Notes: generated from the letters alone by a model not told the origin. Counted from the stretch's first letter, positions 1 to 11,890 are shown. The stretch: 64,000 nucleotides of DNA from Bedellia somnulentella (GCA_963576735.1 OY755197.1:6274501-6338500), one strand, 5' to 3'. A program made the numbers and translations.

Positions 1-2
1 GA

Positions 3-383
3 TCACAACGCTCAATCCTTAAAGTAATGCTAGGAGTCAAACGACGTTACCCCACTGAGCAACTATACAAGGACTGGAAAATTTTATCCATACGTAAACT
101 ATTCCTGTTGCGTTCTACTATATTAGCACATATACATATGTTGCAATTACCAGAATACCAGACAATTCTAAAGAAAAGAATATACAAAGCACCATCCATC
201 CATACAAGGACTGAATTTGCACAGCGGCAGGGTATCTTTCTACAACCGCATGTATATAATAACATCCTCAAATTATGTGACCTTAAACATAAAAATGTTA
301 TTCAGATTAAATCCGAATTAAAAGCCACTTTACAAGATTTGTCATACGAGGATACAGAACATATTTTACAAATTATGAAATGA
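3..383 (+). pseudogene. LINE reverse transcriptase, C-terminal fragment
   Basis: The frame is open from the left edge of the window and ends at TGA 381-383, about 126 codons. The product is basic and aliphatic, with the tract RYPTEQLYKDWKILSI near its start. This resembles the region after the polymerase domain in CR1/Jockey-type non-LTR retrotransposons, where a tract like YPT is followed by helical sequence. No catalytic motif falls inside the window, so the call rests on general resemblance. The element probably begins outside the window on the left, and the AT-rich sequence that follows would be its 3' untranslated region. An unrelated gene end is possible but less likely. Confidence 0.55.
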
Positions 384-1240
384 GTTTATTATTATGCAAT
401 TGCTAAATACATATATATATATACACACTTATATTATTAGTATTATTTGATTATCAATTATTTATTTATTTTAATACTTTTATTTAGGATTACACCATTC
501 AATTCATTATATTATTATTACTCCGTTGCGGTTTACACTTTAATTATTTGAAGCCATTCCCTGTGTTTAACTAATTACTAATTAAATAATAATGGCTGTC
601 TTATAACATAGCTGGCTCTAATAAACATATAAAATATATATATATAATAAATAATAGTATTAATCAAATAAAATACTTAACCCTTACTGTTAATCATTAC
701 ATATTACTTTTAGTTTACATTATCTTGATGCTTTTAATATGTCAAGTTTTATCATATATACAACAATTACTGTTTACATTTAAATTATTCAACAAATATA
801 AATTGTATATGAAAATAATTAATTAATTACATTCCGCTTATGCTTATAAATTGAACCATACACCAATGATGTCAAACGGGTCTCCGCGACACAGGTTCGC
901 CTAGTGCGGTGCCCGAAATGAAGTTTATTCTAAGACAAATAATTTTGAAATACCCGCGAATATTTTAATCATTAATGTTGTTTATAGATAATGGAATTAT
1001 GATAAATGTTACATAAAGGTCAAAATTCTCAATACATTGTATCTATTTTATTGATAAGCATGATTTATTGTGTTAAGTTGTCTCAATGTGTAAATATTAT
1101 CGAATAAATAATTTTGAATTTTTTTTTTTTTTTTTTTGAATTTAAAAGCTCTTATATCTCAACTTGTGTACAGCCCCAGACAGGCACGGGAATCTTACAA
1201 ATATTGAAGGTTTCTTCAATCCTCACTCACTCACCTCACT
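384..1240. other. AT-rich stretch without a gene
   Basis: No open frame of note is present. The first few hundred bases are probably the 3' untranslated part of the LINE fragment to the left. TA microsatellites lie near 405-420 and 635-650, and a T tract at 1119-1137. The interval 880-915 is locally GC-richer and may be repeat-derived, but I cannot name it. Confidence 0.5.
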
Positions 1241-1466
1241 CATAATCACGATCAAAAATCCCAAAAAGGGGTAGCCGGAGCTTTAGAAAGTCCTCAGCCA
1301 CAATTGGAAATTGACAGGGGACAGATGGTAGAAATAAAGTACCCGCTGGTGATGGGTCTCAAACCACATCGCCCAAAAATTACTTAAAAAACCCAATACC
1401 CTTAGTCGCGTCTTACGACGCCCGTGAGTAGAAAGGGGTAGTGATATTCTAAGCCGGCGGCACTAG
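1241..1466 (-). repeat. SINE1 copy, old
   Basis: Diverged copy of the SINE1 family read on the - strand. It keeps the tail-proximal GGGGTAGCC block near 1266, the B-box region (GGTCTCAAACC reading on +) near 1353-1363, and the head block AAGGGGTAGTGATATTCTAAGCCGGC. There is no microsatellite tail and no target duplication, as expected for an old copy. Confidence 0.8.
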
Positions 1467-1469
1467 AAG

Positions 1470-2198
1470 AAGAAGAAACGTTTATTTGTTGCTAGTCGCA
1501 CACAAACATGTAAATATTTTTACAAAATAAGAAAAAATAAATCAATGTTGATTTCACAAAATGCGCGAAAACAACAAATTGGCGTCTGACTCAGCATTGT
1601 CGTTGGGAGTTTTACTTTTACCCCACAACACTGATTTTCAGTCGGCGACAGGCTTGTAGTGACACACAGATCATACTTAAATTTAAATCACTTTTCCTCA
1701 ACTCAAACTCACATATATCATTAGAACAGGCAAAATTTCCTTTTCGGGACTCAAATGCATGAACTCTCGGTGCTAAGGCTTGCAAAATATGTAAATTGTT
1801 AGGTCATATTTTTTTAAATAATCGAGTTAATAGTAGACACTTTCACGTACTACTTTCAGGACTCTACTTTCCTGTTTAATGTAATTTATTCATATTATTT
1901 ATTACCTCTCATTCAGTTTAATAAAATATCTAATCATGCTGTATAGAAGGCGTCTTGAGTGCGTCACCGCGTCACTCCCATCCGAAGTGTTTCCCAGAAC
2001 AATTATCCCGCTAACGATCCCGGGGGAATAAACTTGTAAAATTATAATAGAATCTGTGGCTTAATGTGTTGAACTGATAAAATTTATACGAACTAGAAAT
2101 GGAATGGCAATTAGCAAAAGTGAGTATTCAAGAATTAGAAGATAATAATCTGAACTTTGAAATTACCACTCCACTTGATGATAAGAGGTATGGCAGGG
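1470..2198. other. Unassigned flank of the errantivirus
   Basis: No gene is recognised. The last bases before the LTR (ending AGGG at 2195-2198) continue across the element into 16042. A short open stretch from 2099 (MEWQLAKVSIQELEDN...) runs toward the insertion site, too short to assign. Confidence 0.4.
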
Positions 2199-2538
2199 TG
2201 TAATGTACCTTCCTACGTCAATGCATTAATTAATTAATAATGAACTGACGCATTTGGAAAGTTCCATCATTTTTGTAATACAATTAATTGTCAATCAGTT
2301 AATGAGATTTTATGCCATTAGCCTTGTATAAATTGCCATACATTTCGATACACAAAGTAGTACAGAGTACACAGTTCACAGTTCTCAGTTCGTAGTTATC
2401 AGTTACCAATTCTCAATCAATCTACAGTTACTTCCTAAAGTATAATATTGTGTTAATATTTAAATTTTAAATAATCTTAATAATATATCTTGTTGTGTGC
2501 ATCTCCGTAGTTTCTGTTCCGATCCACTGCTCATTACA
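2199..2538 (+). repeat. 5' LTR of the errantivirus
   Basis: 340 bp, TG...CA ends with the short terminal inverted repeat TGTAATG/CATTACA. It aligns over its full length with 15710-16041. Compared with that copy it carries an extra 12-13 bp (TAATAATATATC-like) near 2480-2495 and lacks a few bases near 2255. It contains a palindromic TTAATTAATTAATAA near 2226. Confidence 0.95.
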
Positions 2539-2545
2539 TTATTTT

Positions 2546-2563
2546 TGGCGCAGTCGGTAGGAT
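2546..2563 (+). other. Primer-binding site matching tRNA-Ser
   Basis: TGGCGCAGTCGGTAGGAT starts 8 nt after the 5' LTR. It is the exact complement of the last 18 nt, including CCA, of insect tRNA-Ser ending ATCCTACCGACTGCG. Use of a tRNA-Ser primer is known in several errantiviruses related to 17.6 and 297. Confidence 0.9.
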
Positions 2564-2738
2564 ACGTTCAAGGAGGCAAATAAAAAAGCCTAACGTATTC
2601 ATCAGTGTGTGTGTGTGAAGAAGAACCCGAATTCCATTTCGGACACCATCACTTTGGGCGTGGAAAATACAGGAGCTGCAAAAGGAAACCAAAGAGCGTT
2701 AAATACACAAGGTACTACAATGGCTTCAATTTCACGAT

Positions 2739-3191
2739 ATGGCCGAGCGTAAGCTGATCAAATTTGACGGTTCGCGCCATAAGTTGTTTGAATTTATCGA
2801 TAATTGTGATAAAGCTTTAAATTTTGTCAACGATTCACAAAGGAAGATATTATTTACTATAATTGAGACAAAAATCGCGGAAAAAGCTAGAGCTATGGTT
2901 CGTAATCGTGACTTTGATAATTGGGAAGAGTTGAAGTCACATCTGCTGGATGCCTTCTCTGAAAAGAAAACCATCGGGCAATGGCAGTTGGAGTTAAACT
3001 CGTGTAGGATGCGGCCCAAAGAGTCGGTTATGAGTTTTGCCAATAGGATAGAGTCGTGTTATGTAAAAATTATTAATTGTTTCGATTCTAAAATGGATAA
3101 AATAAGCCGTGAAGCATGTGTCAGTCTCAACAAAGCAGAAGCTCTGAGTGTGTTTTTGAACGGTCTCAATAGGGATTTACATATATTAGTA
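2739..3191 (+). pseudogene. gag: gag, 5' part (not inverted)
   Basis: ATG 2739 opens a frame for about 151 residues of retrotransposon Gag (MAERKLIKFDGSRHKLFEF...). The capsid-like region includes the tract FDNWEELKSHLLDAFSEKK and the KESVMSFANRI block typical of Gypsy-group Gag. The frame runs to the inversion junction near 3191, where it enters reversed env sequence and stops at once (TGA 3192-3194). The last ~284 bp, from about 2908, are present a second time, reversed, at about 13865-14148. The capsid C-terminal part and the zinc knuckle are on the - strand at 13462-14148. Confidence 0.9.
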
Positions 3192-4326
3192 TGAAAAAGG
3201 TTCTTACAAAACAATAAATCTCTTAAATTAACGCAATATAATCTACTTTCTGAAATTGCTAAATATTGACTATCAGGTTTAGGTATATAAAGTAATAATT
3301 ATCTTCATCTTTGCGTGATGGGAAACTTATAAGTTTATAACCATCAAATTTCTCTATATGCACTAATGGAATTGAAACAATAAAATATAATTTTTCATTT
3401 GAAATAAAAACATTAATTTCAATACATGACTCTAATTGATAAGTATTGTTTTGATTTAATTCAAACGGGAATTTCGTGTTTGGCGGTAAATGCGATACTA
3501 ATACTACCTTTTGTAATTCTATAAGAACTTTAGAAAGAGAAATAATGTTAGGATGTAACACTTCAGACTTTGTGAATAATATAGCATTAATAAGAGTACT
3601 ATATTCTTTATCTAATTCGTTAATGAATAAATTTAAAAGTGCAAGATGTTCTTCCATTGTTTGTTGTTTTTGCAATGTATGAATATTATTGGAACTTGCT
3701 GCTGAGAAGTTTTCTATTCTCCTGAGATTTTCATTAAAAATTAATAAATTATTCTGATAATTCGAAATAGAAGAATTAAAGTTTAATATTTCAGACTGTA
3801 CAACTTGAGTTTGCTGTTTTAATATGTTAACAAATTCATTTTTGTCCTTTTCTATTTTCTCAAAGTTATTTTCATATAATTCTGCATCATCTGTGTCCAA
3901 TGTACCAAAAATAGTTTTAAACATATGCCCGAAACCATGAAACCATCCTCGTTTTTGTCTATTATTGCCGTTTCTTGTACCTACTAAATCTTTTAAAGTT
4001 TCTTCTTTAAGTGTTATACCATCTAAAACCTTTTCTAACGTTTTAATTGAGGTTAAACAAGTAGAGTAATTATTAAATATTTTATCATGACAAAGTACTT
4101 TAGTATCTGTGAAGACAACGTTAATTAAATCCCTTTTTCTAATTAAATCTGTTACATCTCTCCTTGTTACCATTTTCCAATAACTCTCAAAAAACTCTAT
4201 TTTTCCAACATTGTCGAAGTAAATTCCTGACTTGATGTCCAATGGTTGGATATGAAGCAAATTGAAATCTTCATTGGCTTTAACTAAACTCGAAATGAAT
4301 ATTATTGACAGGGTCAGACGCAACAT
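3192..4326 (-). pseudogene. env: env, 5' part (inverted segment)
   Basis: Front half of the errantivirus envelope gene, read from ATG 4324-4326. The product starts with a hydrophobic signal peptide (MLRLTLSIIFISSLVKA), has a surface-unit-like region, and at about residues 124-127 a basic RQKR cleavage motif followed by a glycine-rich, fusion-peptide-like stretch. A heptad-like helical region follows at about residues 155-250. Errantivirus Env proteins belong to the baculovirus F-like class I fusion family (established knowledge). The clean frame ends at 3259; a frameshift precedes the last ~70 bp, which still read as Env in another frame up to the junction at 3192. The rest of env is on the + strand from 14149. 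Confidence 0.88.
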
Positions 4327-4379
4327 CCTGAAATAAATAACTATACTATAAAATAAATTTATAAATTATTCGCTAGTTT

Positions 4380-5940
4380 TAACCTATTATTATGTACCTT
4401 TTTCTTTTTATTTTTAATTAAAATAGTTGAATTGTACGGTGAATTTATTTCTACTATACTGTACGGTCCTAAATAATTCGAAGTTAGTTTCTTGCTCTTT
4501 CCCTTACATGAAGTGTTATTTTCTAAATATACTTTATCGCCTATTTTAAAATTAATATATTTACTTTTTCCATCATAATATTTTTTGTTGAATTCTTTTG
4601 AAGATTGTATATATTTTTTTGCTATTTCGTGACTTTTCTGAAGTTTTAATTTTAATTCTGAAATATAATCGTCATATATATATTTAAATTCTGGAGATTT
4701 TGTAAAACTAGAAGGAATATTAGGTTAAACTCCAAACACAAGTTCAAAAGACATAAAATGAGTTGATGTATGAACTGATGTGTTATAAGAAAACATAGCA
4801 TAATCAATCCATAAATCCCAATCTGTTTGTTTACTATTAATGCTTTAAATAATCTGCTAAAGTTAAATGCGATCTTTCTAACGCTCCATTCGTCTGTGGA
4901 TGATAAGCTGAACAATTAATTTGTTTAATATGAAACAATTTTGAAACTTCTTTCATTAATTTTGAAGTAAAATCAGAACCTGATCGGTCAAAATTGAATT
5001 AGGAATACCGAATTCACAAATAAACTGAGTAACAAAAACATTCGCTATCGTTAACGTTTCATGATTAGGAATAGGGTAAGCTTGAGAAAACTTAGTTAAA
5101 TCATCTTTTAGGGTTAAAATAAATTTATTACCATTTTCAGTTAAAGGTAAAGGACCTACTATATCTAACGCAACTCTTTCAAATGGTGAGGATGATGTCG
5201 TTGTTAGTGACATAGGAAGTTTATTCTTCTTTCTGACTAACTTATTTCTTTGACAAGATTCACAATTCTTTATAAACTTTTTAATATCTAATTTCATACT
5301 ATCCCATTTAAATTTGCTTTTGATTCTATTGTAAGTTTTATGAAAACCTGAATGTCCACTGATAGGGTTTGAATGACATTCTTCTAATATTTTTTCTATG
5401 TCATCTTCTTTTGGTTTATTTTTTTCATTATGCAGTACTACTATTTTTATTTTAGTATTCTTAAAAACAAATCTAAGTATGCTTCTAAGTTTAGGCCAAC
5501 TGAGTTTATCGTAATGGTCACCTAGAAGTGGTATTTTTAATGTTTCCTCCCTTTTATTAAGAAGAAAGTGCTCCCGCACTTTTATCATTAAATTAAAGAA
5601 ATCTTCGTAGTTGGACTGATTCCAATAATATAGTTTAGTAGAAATATAATATACGAAATTATTATTATGTTGTTTTATTATTAAATTTCCGACATCTAAA
5701 TCTATTGGTTTAAATTCTGAAAAATGATTTAATTTATCTTTAATTTCCTTTTGATAGTTTTCAAAACATTCTAAGTCACATGATATAGGAATACAAATAT
5801 GAGAATCTATTTTTTCGCTGACTGAGCCACTTGATTCTTCCAAATTATTATTAATTATTATTTTATTCTGAAAGTCGTTAAGAAAATCTTGGTAAGATGT
5901 AGTTGTATTCATATTTCTAACTACTTGTATCCTATTATGA
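4380..5940 (-). pseudogene. pol: pol, integrase region (inverted, frameshifted)
   Basis: The longest clean frame is 4956-5912. It contains the amino-terminal HHCC zinc domain (GHSGFHKTYNRIK, then CESCQRNK) and the core start with the first catalytic Asp in VALDIVGPLP and the second in LTDQ. A frameshift right after LTDQ breaks the core. Further downstream toward 4380, other frames still encode integrase C-terminal sequence, including a lysine-rich end just before env. This enzyme would join the viral DNA ends to chromosomal DNA, but it cannot be made from this copy. Order pol-env on the - strand agrees with an inverted block. Confidence 0.88.
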
Positions 5941-6012
5941 TTAAGTCAACCTTCTTTATAAATTATTTCAAAGTCATAATCTTCTAGTAAGAGTCTCCAT
6001 CTTAATAAACGT

Positions 6013-7368
6013 TGTAACGTTACGTGTCTTAAGTCTTAATCCCCTTATGGAAATAAAACCTAAGACACGAAACGCGGAGAGCAAGGAGACTAATAAAACA
6101 AGAAAGAAGTTACACCAGTCTATTAAAAATTAGATGTACACAATACAAAAATAATACAAGAAAGGAATTATATGAAATAAATATAACTAAATAACGATAC
6201 TGATGCGATTCCAACTTCCACGTTCTGGCTGGAGCAAAGGTATTAGTAATCTCCAAGACCAGTAGTATAGCCGGCGAAAACAAAGGTCCAGAATATTTAA
6301 CAATATTCTGGACCTTTGTTTTCGCCAGCATTAAATATTGTTAATCCGTTTTATTATTATTTTATTTCCTTTTATGTTAGTCGCCTGCGGTTATTTATCA
6401 TTGTTTAGTTCCTTTTTTATTATTTTTCTGCGATTTGTCGATAATATTTTTGTTGTTGTTATGGCAACGACGGAGCTGAGAGTTGTCAAATTTTATTTTA
6501 TCTTAAACTTTTCTTTAGTGATCAATTTTCAATGTGTTTGTGTACGAAGGTTAGATAGTTTTAAAATATGTTAAATGATACAATTTTAATACACTTTTGT
6601 TGTCTAAAATGATAGCGCAGGCATTATTTTATTTTTAATATAAGGCTAGGACATTTTTCTCACTCAAATTTATATGTTTTCATCTTTTTATGTATAACCG
6701 AAACTCCTTTTAAAAATCCTTCTTTTAGGTTTTATGGTCTATTAGGATTTTTTATTGATTGTCAAGAGGTTTTTTTTGGAGAAAGGGAGGATAGGGGTCC
6801 GGGCATTAATAGATGATGGGAAAAAACTTACTAAGAATAACTAATTTATCATTCTACAAGATATCCTTAAAAAGTATATCTTACTGAAGTATTATTTCTG
6901 ATAGCTACTACTACCGTTGTTATATTGAACAACCTTTACTACTTGGTGTCCTTTTGATAAAACACCTAAGAATAATATATAGAATTTTATACCCTGGCAG
7001 AATTTGATAAACCAGTCAGAGTGGTATTCCGAAGTGACCAATCATTTGGTCTTATTGGCTTGTGGACTATAAATCATCAAAGATTGATATCTGGACCTTT
7101 GTTTTCGCCAGCTATACTACTGGTTTTGGAGATTACTAATACCTTTGCTCCAGCCGGAACGTGGAAGTTCGGAATCGCATCAGTATCGTTATTTAGTTAT
7201 ATTTATTTTATATAATTCCTTCTTGTATTATTTTGTATTGTGTACATCTAATTTTTAATAGACTTGTGTAACTTCTTTCCTCTTTTATTAGTCTCCTTGC
7301 TCTCCGCGTTTCGTGTCTTAGGTTTTATTTCCATAAGGGGATTAAGACTTAAGACACGTAACGCTACA
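6013..7368. mobile_element. Non-autonomous DNA element with ~280 bp inverted ends
   Basis: Inserted in the RNase H/integrase part of pol. The ends read TGTAACGTTACGTGTC on the left (from 6013) and, reversed, TGTAGCGTTACGTGTC on the right (to 7368). The inverted repeats extend about 280 bp (6013-6293 and 7090-7368). The 4-bp duplication ACGT flanks it at 6009-6012 and 7369-7372, and removing one copy restores an open RNase H frame. No transposase frame is present. TGT...ACA ends with a 4-bp duplication recall Ginger-type elements and LTR-integrase products, but the superfamily is not settled. Confidence 0.85.
6265..6335. repeat. Internal hairpin inside the long-TIR element
   Basis: The inner ~30 bp of the left inverted repeat (GGCGAAAACAAAGGTCCAGA, from about 6272) is followed within about 15 bp by its reverse complement (TCTGGACCTTTGTTTTCGCC, to about 6329). 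The same block begins the right inverted repeat at 7090, so it occurs three times in the element. Confidence 0.85.
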
Positions 7369-7379
7369 ACGTGAACTAG

Positions 7380-7667
7380 GATTTTTTACATTACGTAACC
7401 ATTGTAAACACTATAAACTTTAAAAAAATGTTTAATACTCCAAACAATAGCTAATAACTCTCGCTCTGTAGTTAAATAATTTGATTCAGCATGATTTAAT
7501 GTTCTACTCGCGTATGCAACAGGTAAATCGTTAGGTGGTAAACCTTGAGATAAAACTGAACCTATAGCATAAGCACTAGCATCTGTTGTTAATATGAATT
7601 CCTGATAGGATCACTTTTAAGTGCAATAATGAGTTTCTCAAAAGACTCTTGTTGATTACTAGTCCAA
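7380..7667 (-). pseudogene. pol: pol, RNase H region (inverted, decayed)
   Basis: Between the long-TIR insertion and the reverse transcriptase, the - strand encodes pieces of RNase H: a [12 protein letters not shown] start near 7590 and a [15 protein letters not shown] motif near 7465, spread over two frames with stops. The domain continues on the far side of the insertion at about 5940-6012 with RWRLLLEDYDFEIIY. It would remove the RNA template during reverse transcription. Confidence 0.75.
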
Positions 7668-8700
7668 TTAAATTCTACGTCTTTTTTTTAATAATATTGT
7701 TAAAGGACGAGACAATTTTGCAAAATCTTTAATAAATCTTCTATAGTAACCAGCAAATCCAAGAAAAGCTTTTATATCTTTTTGATTTTTTGGTACTGGA
7801 TAAGTATTTAAAACTTCTATTTTTTTAGGATCGGGTTTAATTCCGTCTTTGGTAATAAGATGTCCTAAGTATATTACTTGTTTATGCATAAATTCGCATT
7901 TATCAGGTTGAATTTTTAAATCATACGGATTAAGTCTTTCAAAAACTTCTATAAGGCGCTTATTATGCTCTGATAAAGAGTCTGCATGAACCACAATATC
8001 GTCCAAATACTATCTATAATTCTGACTTCCAGCTAAAACTGAGTTCATCAATCTTTGTGATCAATGAAAGTTGCAGGTGCATTCTTAAGTCCAAAAGGCA
8101 TTCGTGTATATTGATAATGACCAGAAGGTACTGAAAATGCAGTTTTATCAGCATCAGAAGGGTCCATTTTTGTTTGTTGAAACCCTTAAGTGAGATCTAA
8201 CGTTGTAAAATATTTAGAACCAACAAGTTGATCTAAAATATCTGAAATATTAGGTAGTGGAAAACTATCTCCTATAGTGACATCATTTAATTTGCGGTAG
8301 TCTATTACCAAACGCCATTTTTTCTCGCCTGAAGCATCTAACTTTTTAGGTACAACCCAAACGGGTGAATTCCAAGGGGATGTAGAAGGTTCAATAATAC
8401 CTTGTTCAATCATTTTATCAATTTGCCTATCTACCTCTTCCTTAAAAACATGGGGATACCTATAAGTCTTGACATTAATTGGAGAAGTATCCTGTTTAAT
8501 AGGAATATTATGGAACATAGCATTAGTATAAGTTAACTGATCACCTTCTAAATAGAAAATATGATTATAATCTGTACATATTTTTTCTAAAGACTCCTTT
8601 TCTTCCTTATTAAGATGAGAAGTTCTAAGTTTTGATTTAATAATATTTATTCGATTTGAACTATTATTTTGTTTAATATTATGAACATTTCTCAATTTAC
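7668..8700 (-). pseudogene. pol: pol, reverse transcriptase (inverted, stops)
   Basis: The N-terminal part is a clean frame at 8186-8695 with the Gypsy-type tracts YRYPHVFKEEVDRQI, SPWNSPVWVVPKK and KWRLVIDYRKLN, ending at the first catalytic Asp in FTTLDLT. The C-terminal part at 7668-8006 holds the YLDD catalytic box (about 7998-8009), the IYLGH thumb motif and the AGYYRRFI connection motif. The two are separated by a frameshift near 8186 and by a TAG immediately before YLDD. Both reside on the - strand because of the inversion. Confidence 0.92.
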
Positions 8701-9600
8701 TAGAATCATAGTCTTAAAATTTATTTGTCAAAGACTGAATATCTATTGCAATATTAGAAAGTTCAATTTCTTTATCATTATTATTTAATATTGAAGTTAT
8801 TATTTTATTATTGGTTACTTTTACCAAACAGTCAGCGATGAAAACACCATTCGCTATTTCTGTTTCTGTGCCTGAGAGGCGTAACAGTCTAACTCCGATT
8901 TTGTCGATTTTGAGTTACCAACACCATTGTATAGTATTTGCTGAGCTCTACATGGTCGTAAAATCCTAACTCCAAAAGGAGCGATGCATCGAAAGAAAGC
9001 CAATATTATAATATTGTAATTGATAATACCAAACGAAGCAAAACATCCTATACGCCCTTACGATATTATGATTTAATTAATTATTTTGCATTATAGTTTA
9101 AGTGAGGAGTTAGATTTGCTGTTAGAATTTTGTGTTCCGCCGATGTCATATCTGAATACTATTAATAAGAGCGCGGGAGTTACGTGAGTTCATTCGGCTT
9201 TGAACTGCGTAACAGGATGGAAGGATGGATGGAAGAAGCGCGCCTACCGCCCCTCTTATAAACGTAAATAACATCGATGTCGAATGGAACCAAAAAAATT
9301 TTTGAACTTCAGAACCGTTCTGATTATGGTGAGATTATTGGCACAATTATTGCGATACCAATTTCTCGCGGCGGGCGACACCAGCGCTAGTTAGCTAGTT
9401 TTTCTGTTAGATCCATTTTTTATTTCGAAAGTACCTATAAAATAGGTACCACCTACAGATTTTGTACATACTTACTTTTCAAAGTGTGATGGTGATACCT
9501 ACTCAGTTTTGCAGGCCAATGTAGTTAATTAGATATTGCTAGCTACAATGCTTTTAAATCTACCGTTTTATAAGTCCAGAAAAATAATCATACTTAAGTA

Positions 9601-9846
9601 ATACATACATATAAACAACGTATTCCTACGGCTGTAAATCCCTTGAAAGGGTAGCCAGAGGTAAGGAATAAGGAATTCTTCTGCCACTTTTGGAAAGTTG
9701 AGTGGGTAAAAGATGGTAAAATTAAGGTTGTTGGTGATGGGCTTCCAACCTCATCGCCCAAAAATCCCTTAAAAGTCCCCATACAATTAGTCGCCCCATA
9801 AGTACACCCACCGGAAGAAGCAGATTCCAAGCCGCCAGTACACAGC
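9601..9846 (-). repeat. SINE1 copy, nearly full length
   Basis: Tail ATACATACATA at 9601, body to the head ending in GCCAGTACACAGC. The B-box reads CTTCCAACC on the + strand near 9745. A few short deletions occur in the head. It lies within the 3.3 kb element at 8869-12203. Confidence 0.9.
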
Positions 9847-10703
9847 TTACTAACAAGTAATACTTTACAATAATTATAGCACGTGGGGAAAACATGTTGA
9901 AAAATTATGCAAGAGTATACACTCTGTAATGTACATTTTGTATTATGTATGTAAGATGTGGAACAGTTCATGATGTTTGACTTACCTTTTTATCAGAGAC
10001 TTATTCTGAAAAGGATTGAGGGAATTTAATGTAAACCACGTTTTACACACATATTTTTATTATTATTTCACACTATGTAATACACATTTAAATTGCACGA
10101 CACATTTTGAACACACACACCATTTTCACTACACTGCCGTTATTTTTATTCACAATATAGATATTAGTAGAACATTCTCAATCTCAACTCATTTATCTTT
10201 TAGCCTATGTCCAATCGCTTCCAGATTTTTCTCGAAAATAATTATTTTGACAATATTGTTTGCTGTCAGATAATTATTTCTTAATTTCAAAATTGGCTGA
10301 GAGCCATTAGTTTTCTGCAAGAAGGCTGCTAGTGTTAGGTTGTAGACTTACAACTTACTTAATTTAATTTTCTAAATTTTTGTTAAATTTTAATATGAAT
10401 GTATTGTTTAATATTGTAAGTGGATAGATTAATGTTCTTAATTTATCGTTTTTCCTAATTTGTTTTCTAATATATAATTCTAAATCATTCAAAATCCCTC
10501 CTTGTAATTAAGACTACTTTCTTTGATACCTCCTTTAAGGAATATTTGTTATTTCAAAATTTTAAATTTGTCATGCTTGTTCGCAGATGTTGGTATATAT
10601 TCAGCTCCTGGGGCGATGGGTGGAATCATTCTGAAACAAGATTGGAATTGGACACTAAAGACCCATTACCGAAGTCGATATTGATCATTATTTTTGGAAG
10701 AAA

Positions 10704-11039
10704 TTGAAAGAACGGGAGATATTCTGGACTGATTTTATTCATACCCGTTTGGAAAAGCAGCCCCTTATTCTCGAGCTGCCCCCTTTTCTTCGAAGTAAGC
10801 TTCACGGAGCCGCAGCCCCTTCTTCAGCTGCCTTTATCGACGGGCTTCCTGGAGTCGCAGCCCCCTTGTCATCGAGCTCCCTGGAGTCGCAGCCCCTTTG
10901 TCTTCGAGCTGCATTCACCGACGGCCTATCCGGGGTCGCAACCAAGTTGGAATCACAACCCTCACTGTTGAGCCACCCATCGCAGCAGGAGCTGGTTTTA
11001 AAAGCTGAGTGCTTTTATATTATAATTTTGTTAAGTTAG
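10704..11039 (+). other. GC-rich imperfect tandem repeat
   Basis: The core 10780-10990 is made of imperfect units of about 45-50 bp containing GGAGTCGCAGCCCC followed by a variable linker and a CGACGGGCTTCCTG-like block. It is clearly richer in GC than its surroundings. A 111-codon frame spans it (repeats of the type AAFxDGLxGVAxxLESQP), but the composition and repetition make it doubtful as a gene. Confidence 0.5.
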
Positions 11040-11162
11040 GGGATTATTTTATTAGGAGTGTTTTTTAGTGTATTTTTTTTATTATTAAATATTGTTGTGA
11101 TATATATATCTTTCATTTATTATCTAACCTTCCGTTTCCTTCTTTTTTTTTTTTTTCTTTAG

Positions 11163-11208
11163 TTATTTCTGGCTTCTGGGTACAGCATCCCAGGAGTTAG
11201 AAATAACG
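11163..11208. repeat. Imperfect 19-bp hairpin
   Basis: GTTATTTCTGGCTTCTGGG and CCCAGGAGTTAGAAATAAC are reverse complements at 16 of 19 positions, separated by about 8 bp. It directly follows a T/C-rich tract (11130-11160). It could be the tip of another inserted element. Confidence 0.55.
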
Positions 11209-11394
11209 TTACAACTCATATCTTTGGTCTTTTACGTACAGGCTCGGCTCGGGATCGGAGTCCATCTCCATTCACAGAGGCTCAAAAAGCATTCCTGGAG
11301 AGATATAAAAACAATGAGGTGTTTGAGGCTTGCATTGAAGACATGCGAAAAAATAGCCCTGTGCTTGTGTGTATTGTGTGCATGATGCTGTTCT

Positions 11395-11890
11395 TGTTCC
11401 TACGCTTATGTATGGCAGCGAATGTTGAGTGTGGCAGAAGAAGCATGAGAGCAGAGTGAATGCAGTAGAGATGAGGTCCCTCAGAAAAAATTGTAATGTT
11501 AGATTATGTGACCGAGTGAGAAATTGTGTTATTCGTGAAAAGTGTGGTGTGAAAGATGATATTGTAAGAAAGATAGAAAAAGGAATGTTGAGATGGTTTG
11601 GGCACATAGAGAGCATGGATGATAGAAAATTGGTAAAAGGGATCTATAGAGCTAGTGTGGAGTGTAATGATAGTAGAGGACGACCACGGAGAATGCACTT
11701 GGACCGAATTGAGAGTGTGCTCAAAAAGGCTGGCGTCCGAAGTATGAAGAATAAAAGAGCATGTATGAAAAGATTAATGGATGTAAACGAACCTAGTGAG
11801 GTTTGTCAGGATCGTGCAAAGTGGCGATCAATAGTCTCTGCCTACCCCAATGGGAACTAATGGCGTGAGTATATGTATGTATGTATGTAT
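11395..11890 (+). pseudogene. RTE-like LINE, 3' end with tail
   Basis: Encodes the C-terminal region seen in many insect RTE-type LINEs: LMYGSE near the start, then MLRWFGHIESMDDRKL, RGRPRRMHLDRIESVLKK, RRACMKRLMDVNE-like sequence and KWRSIVSAYPNGN before the TAA at 11858-11860. The clean frame starts at about 11429. The 3' end reads TGGCGTGAGTATATGTATGT and becomes a (TATG)n tail. It is 5' truncated, as usual for LINEs. The end sequence matters because SINE1 copies share it. Confidence 0.85.

Noticed and set aside
10704..11039. A 111-codon protein gene
   Set aside because: The frame comes from imperfect GC-rich repeats inside a transposon-like block and shows no conserved domain that I know.
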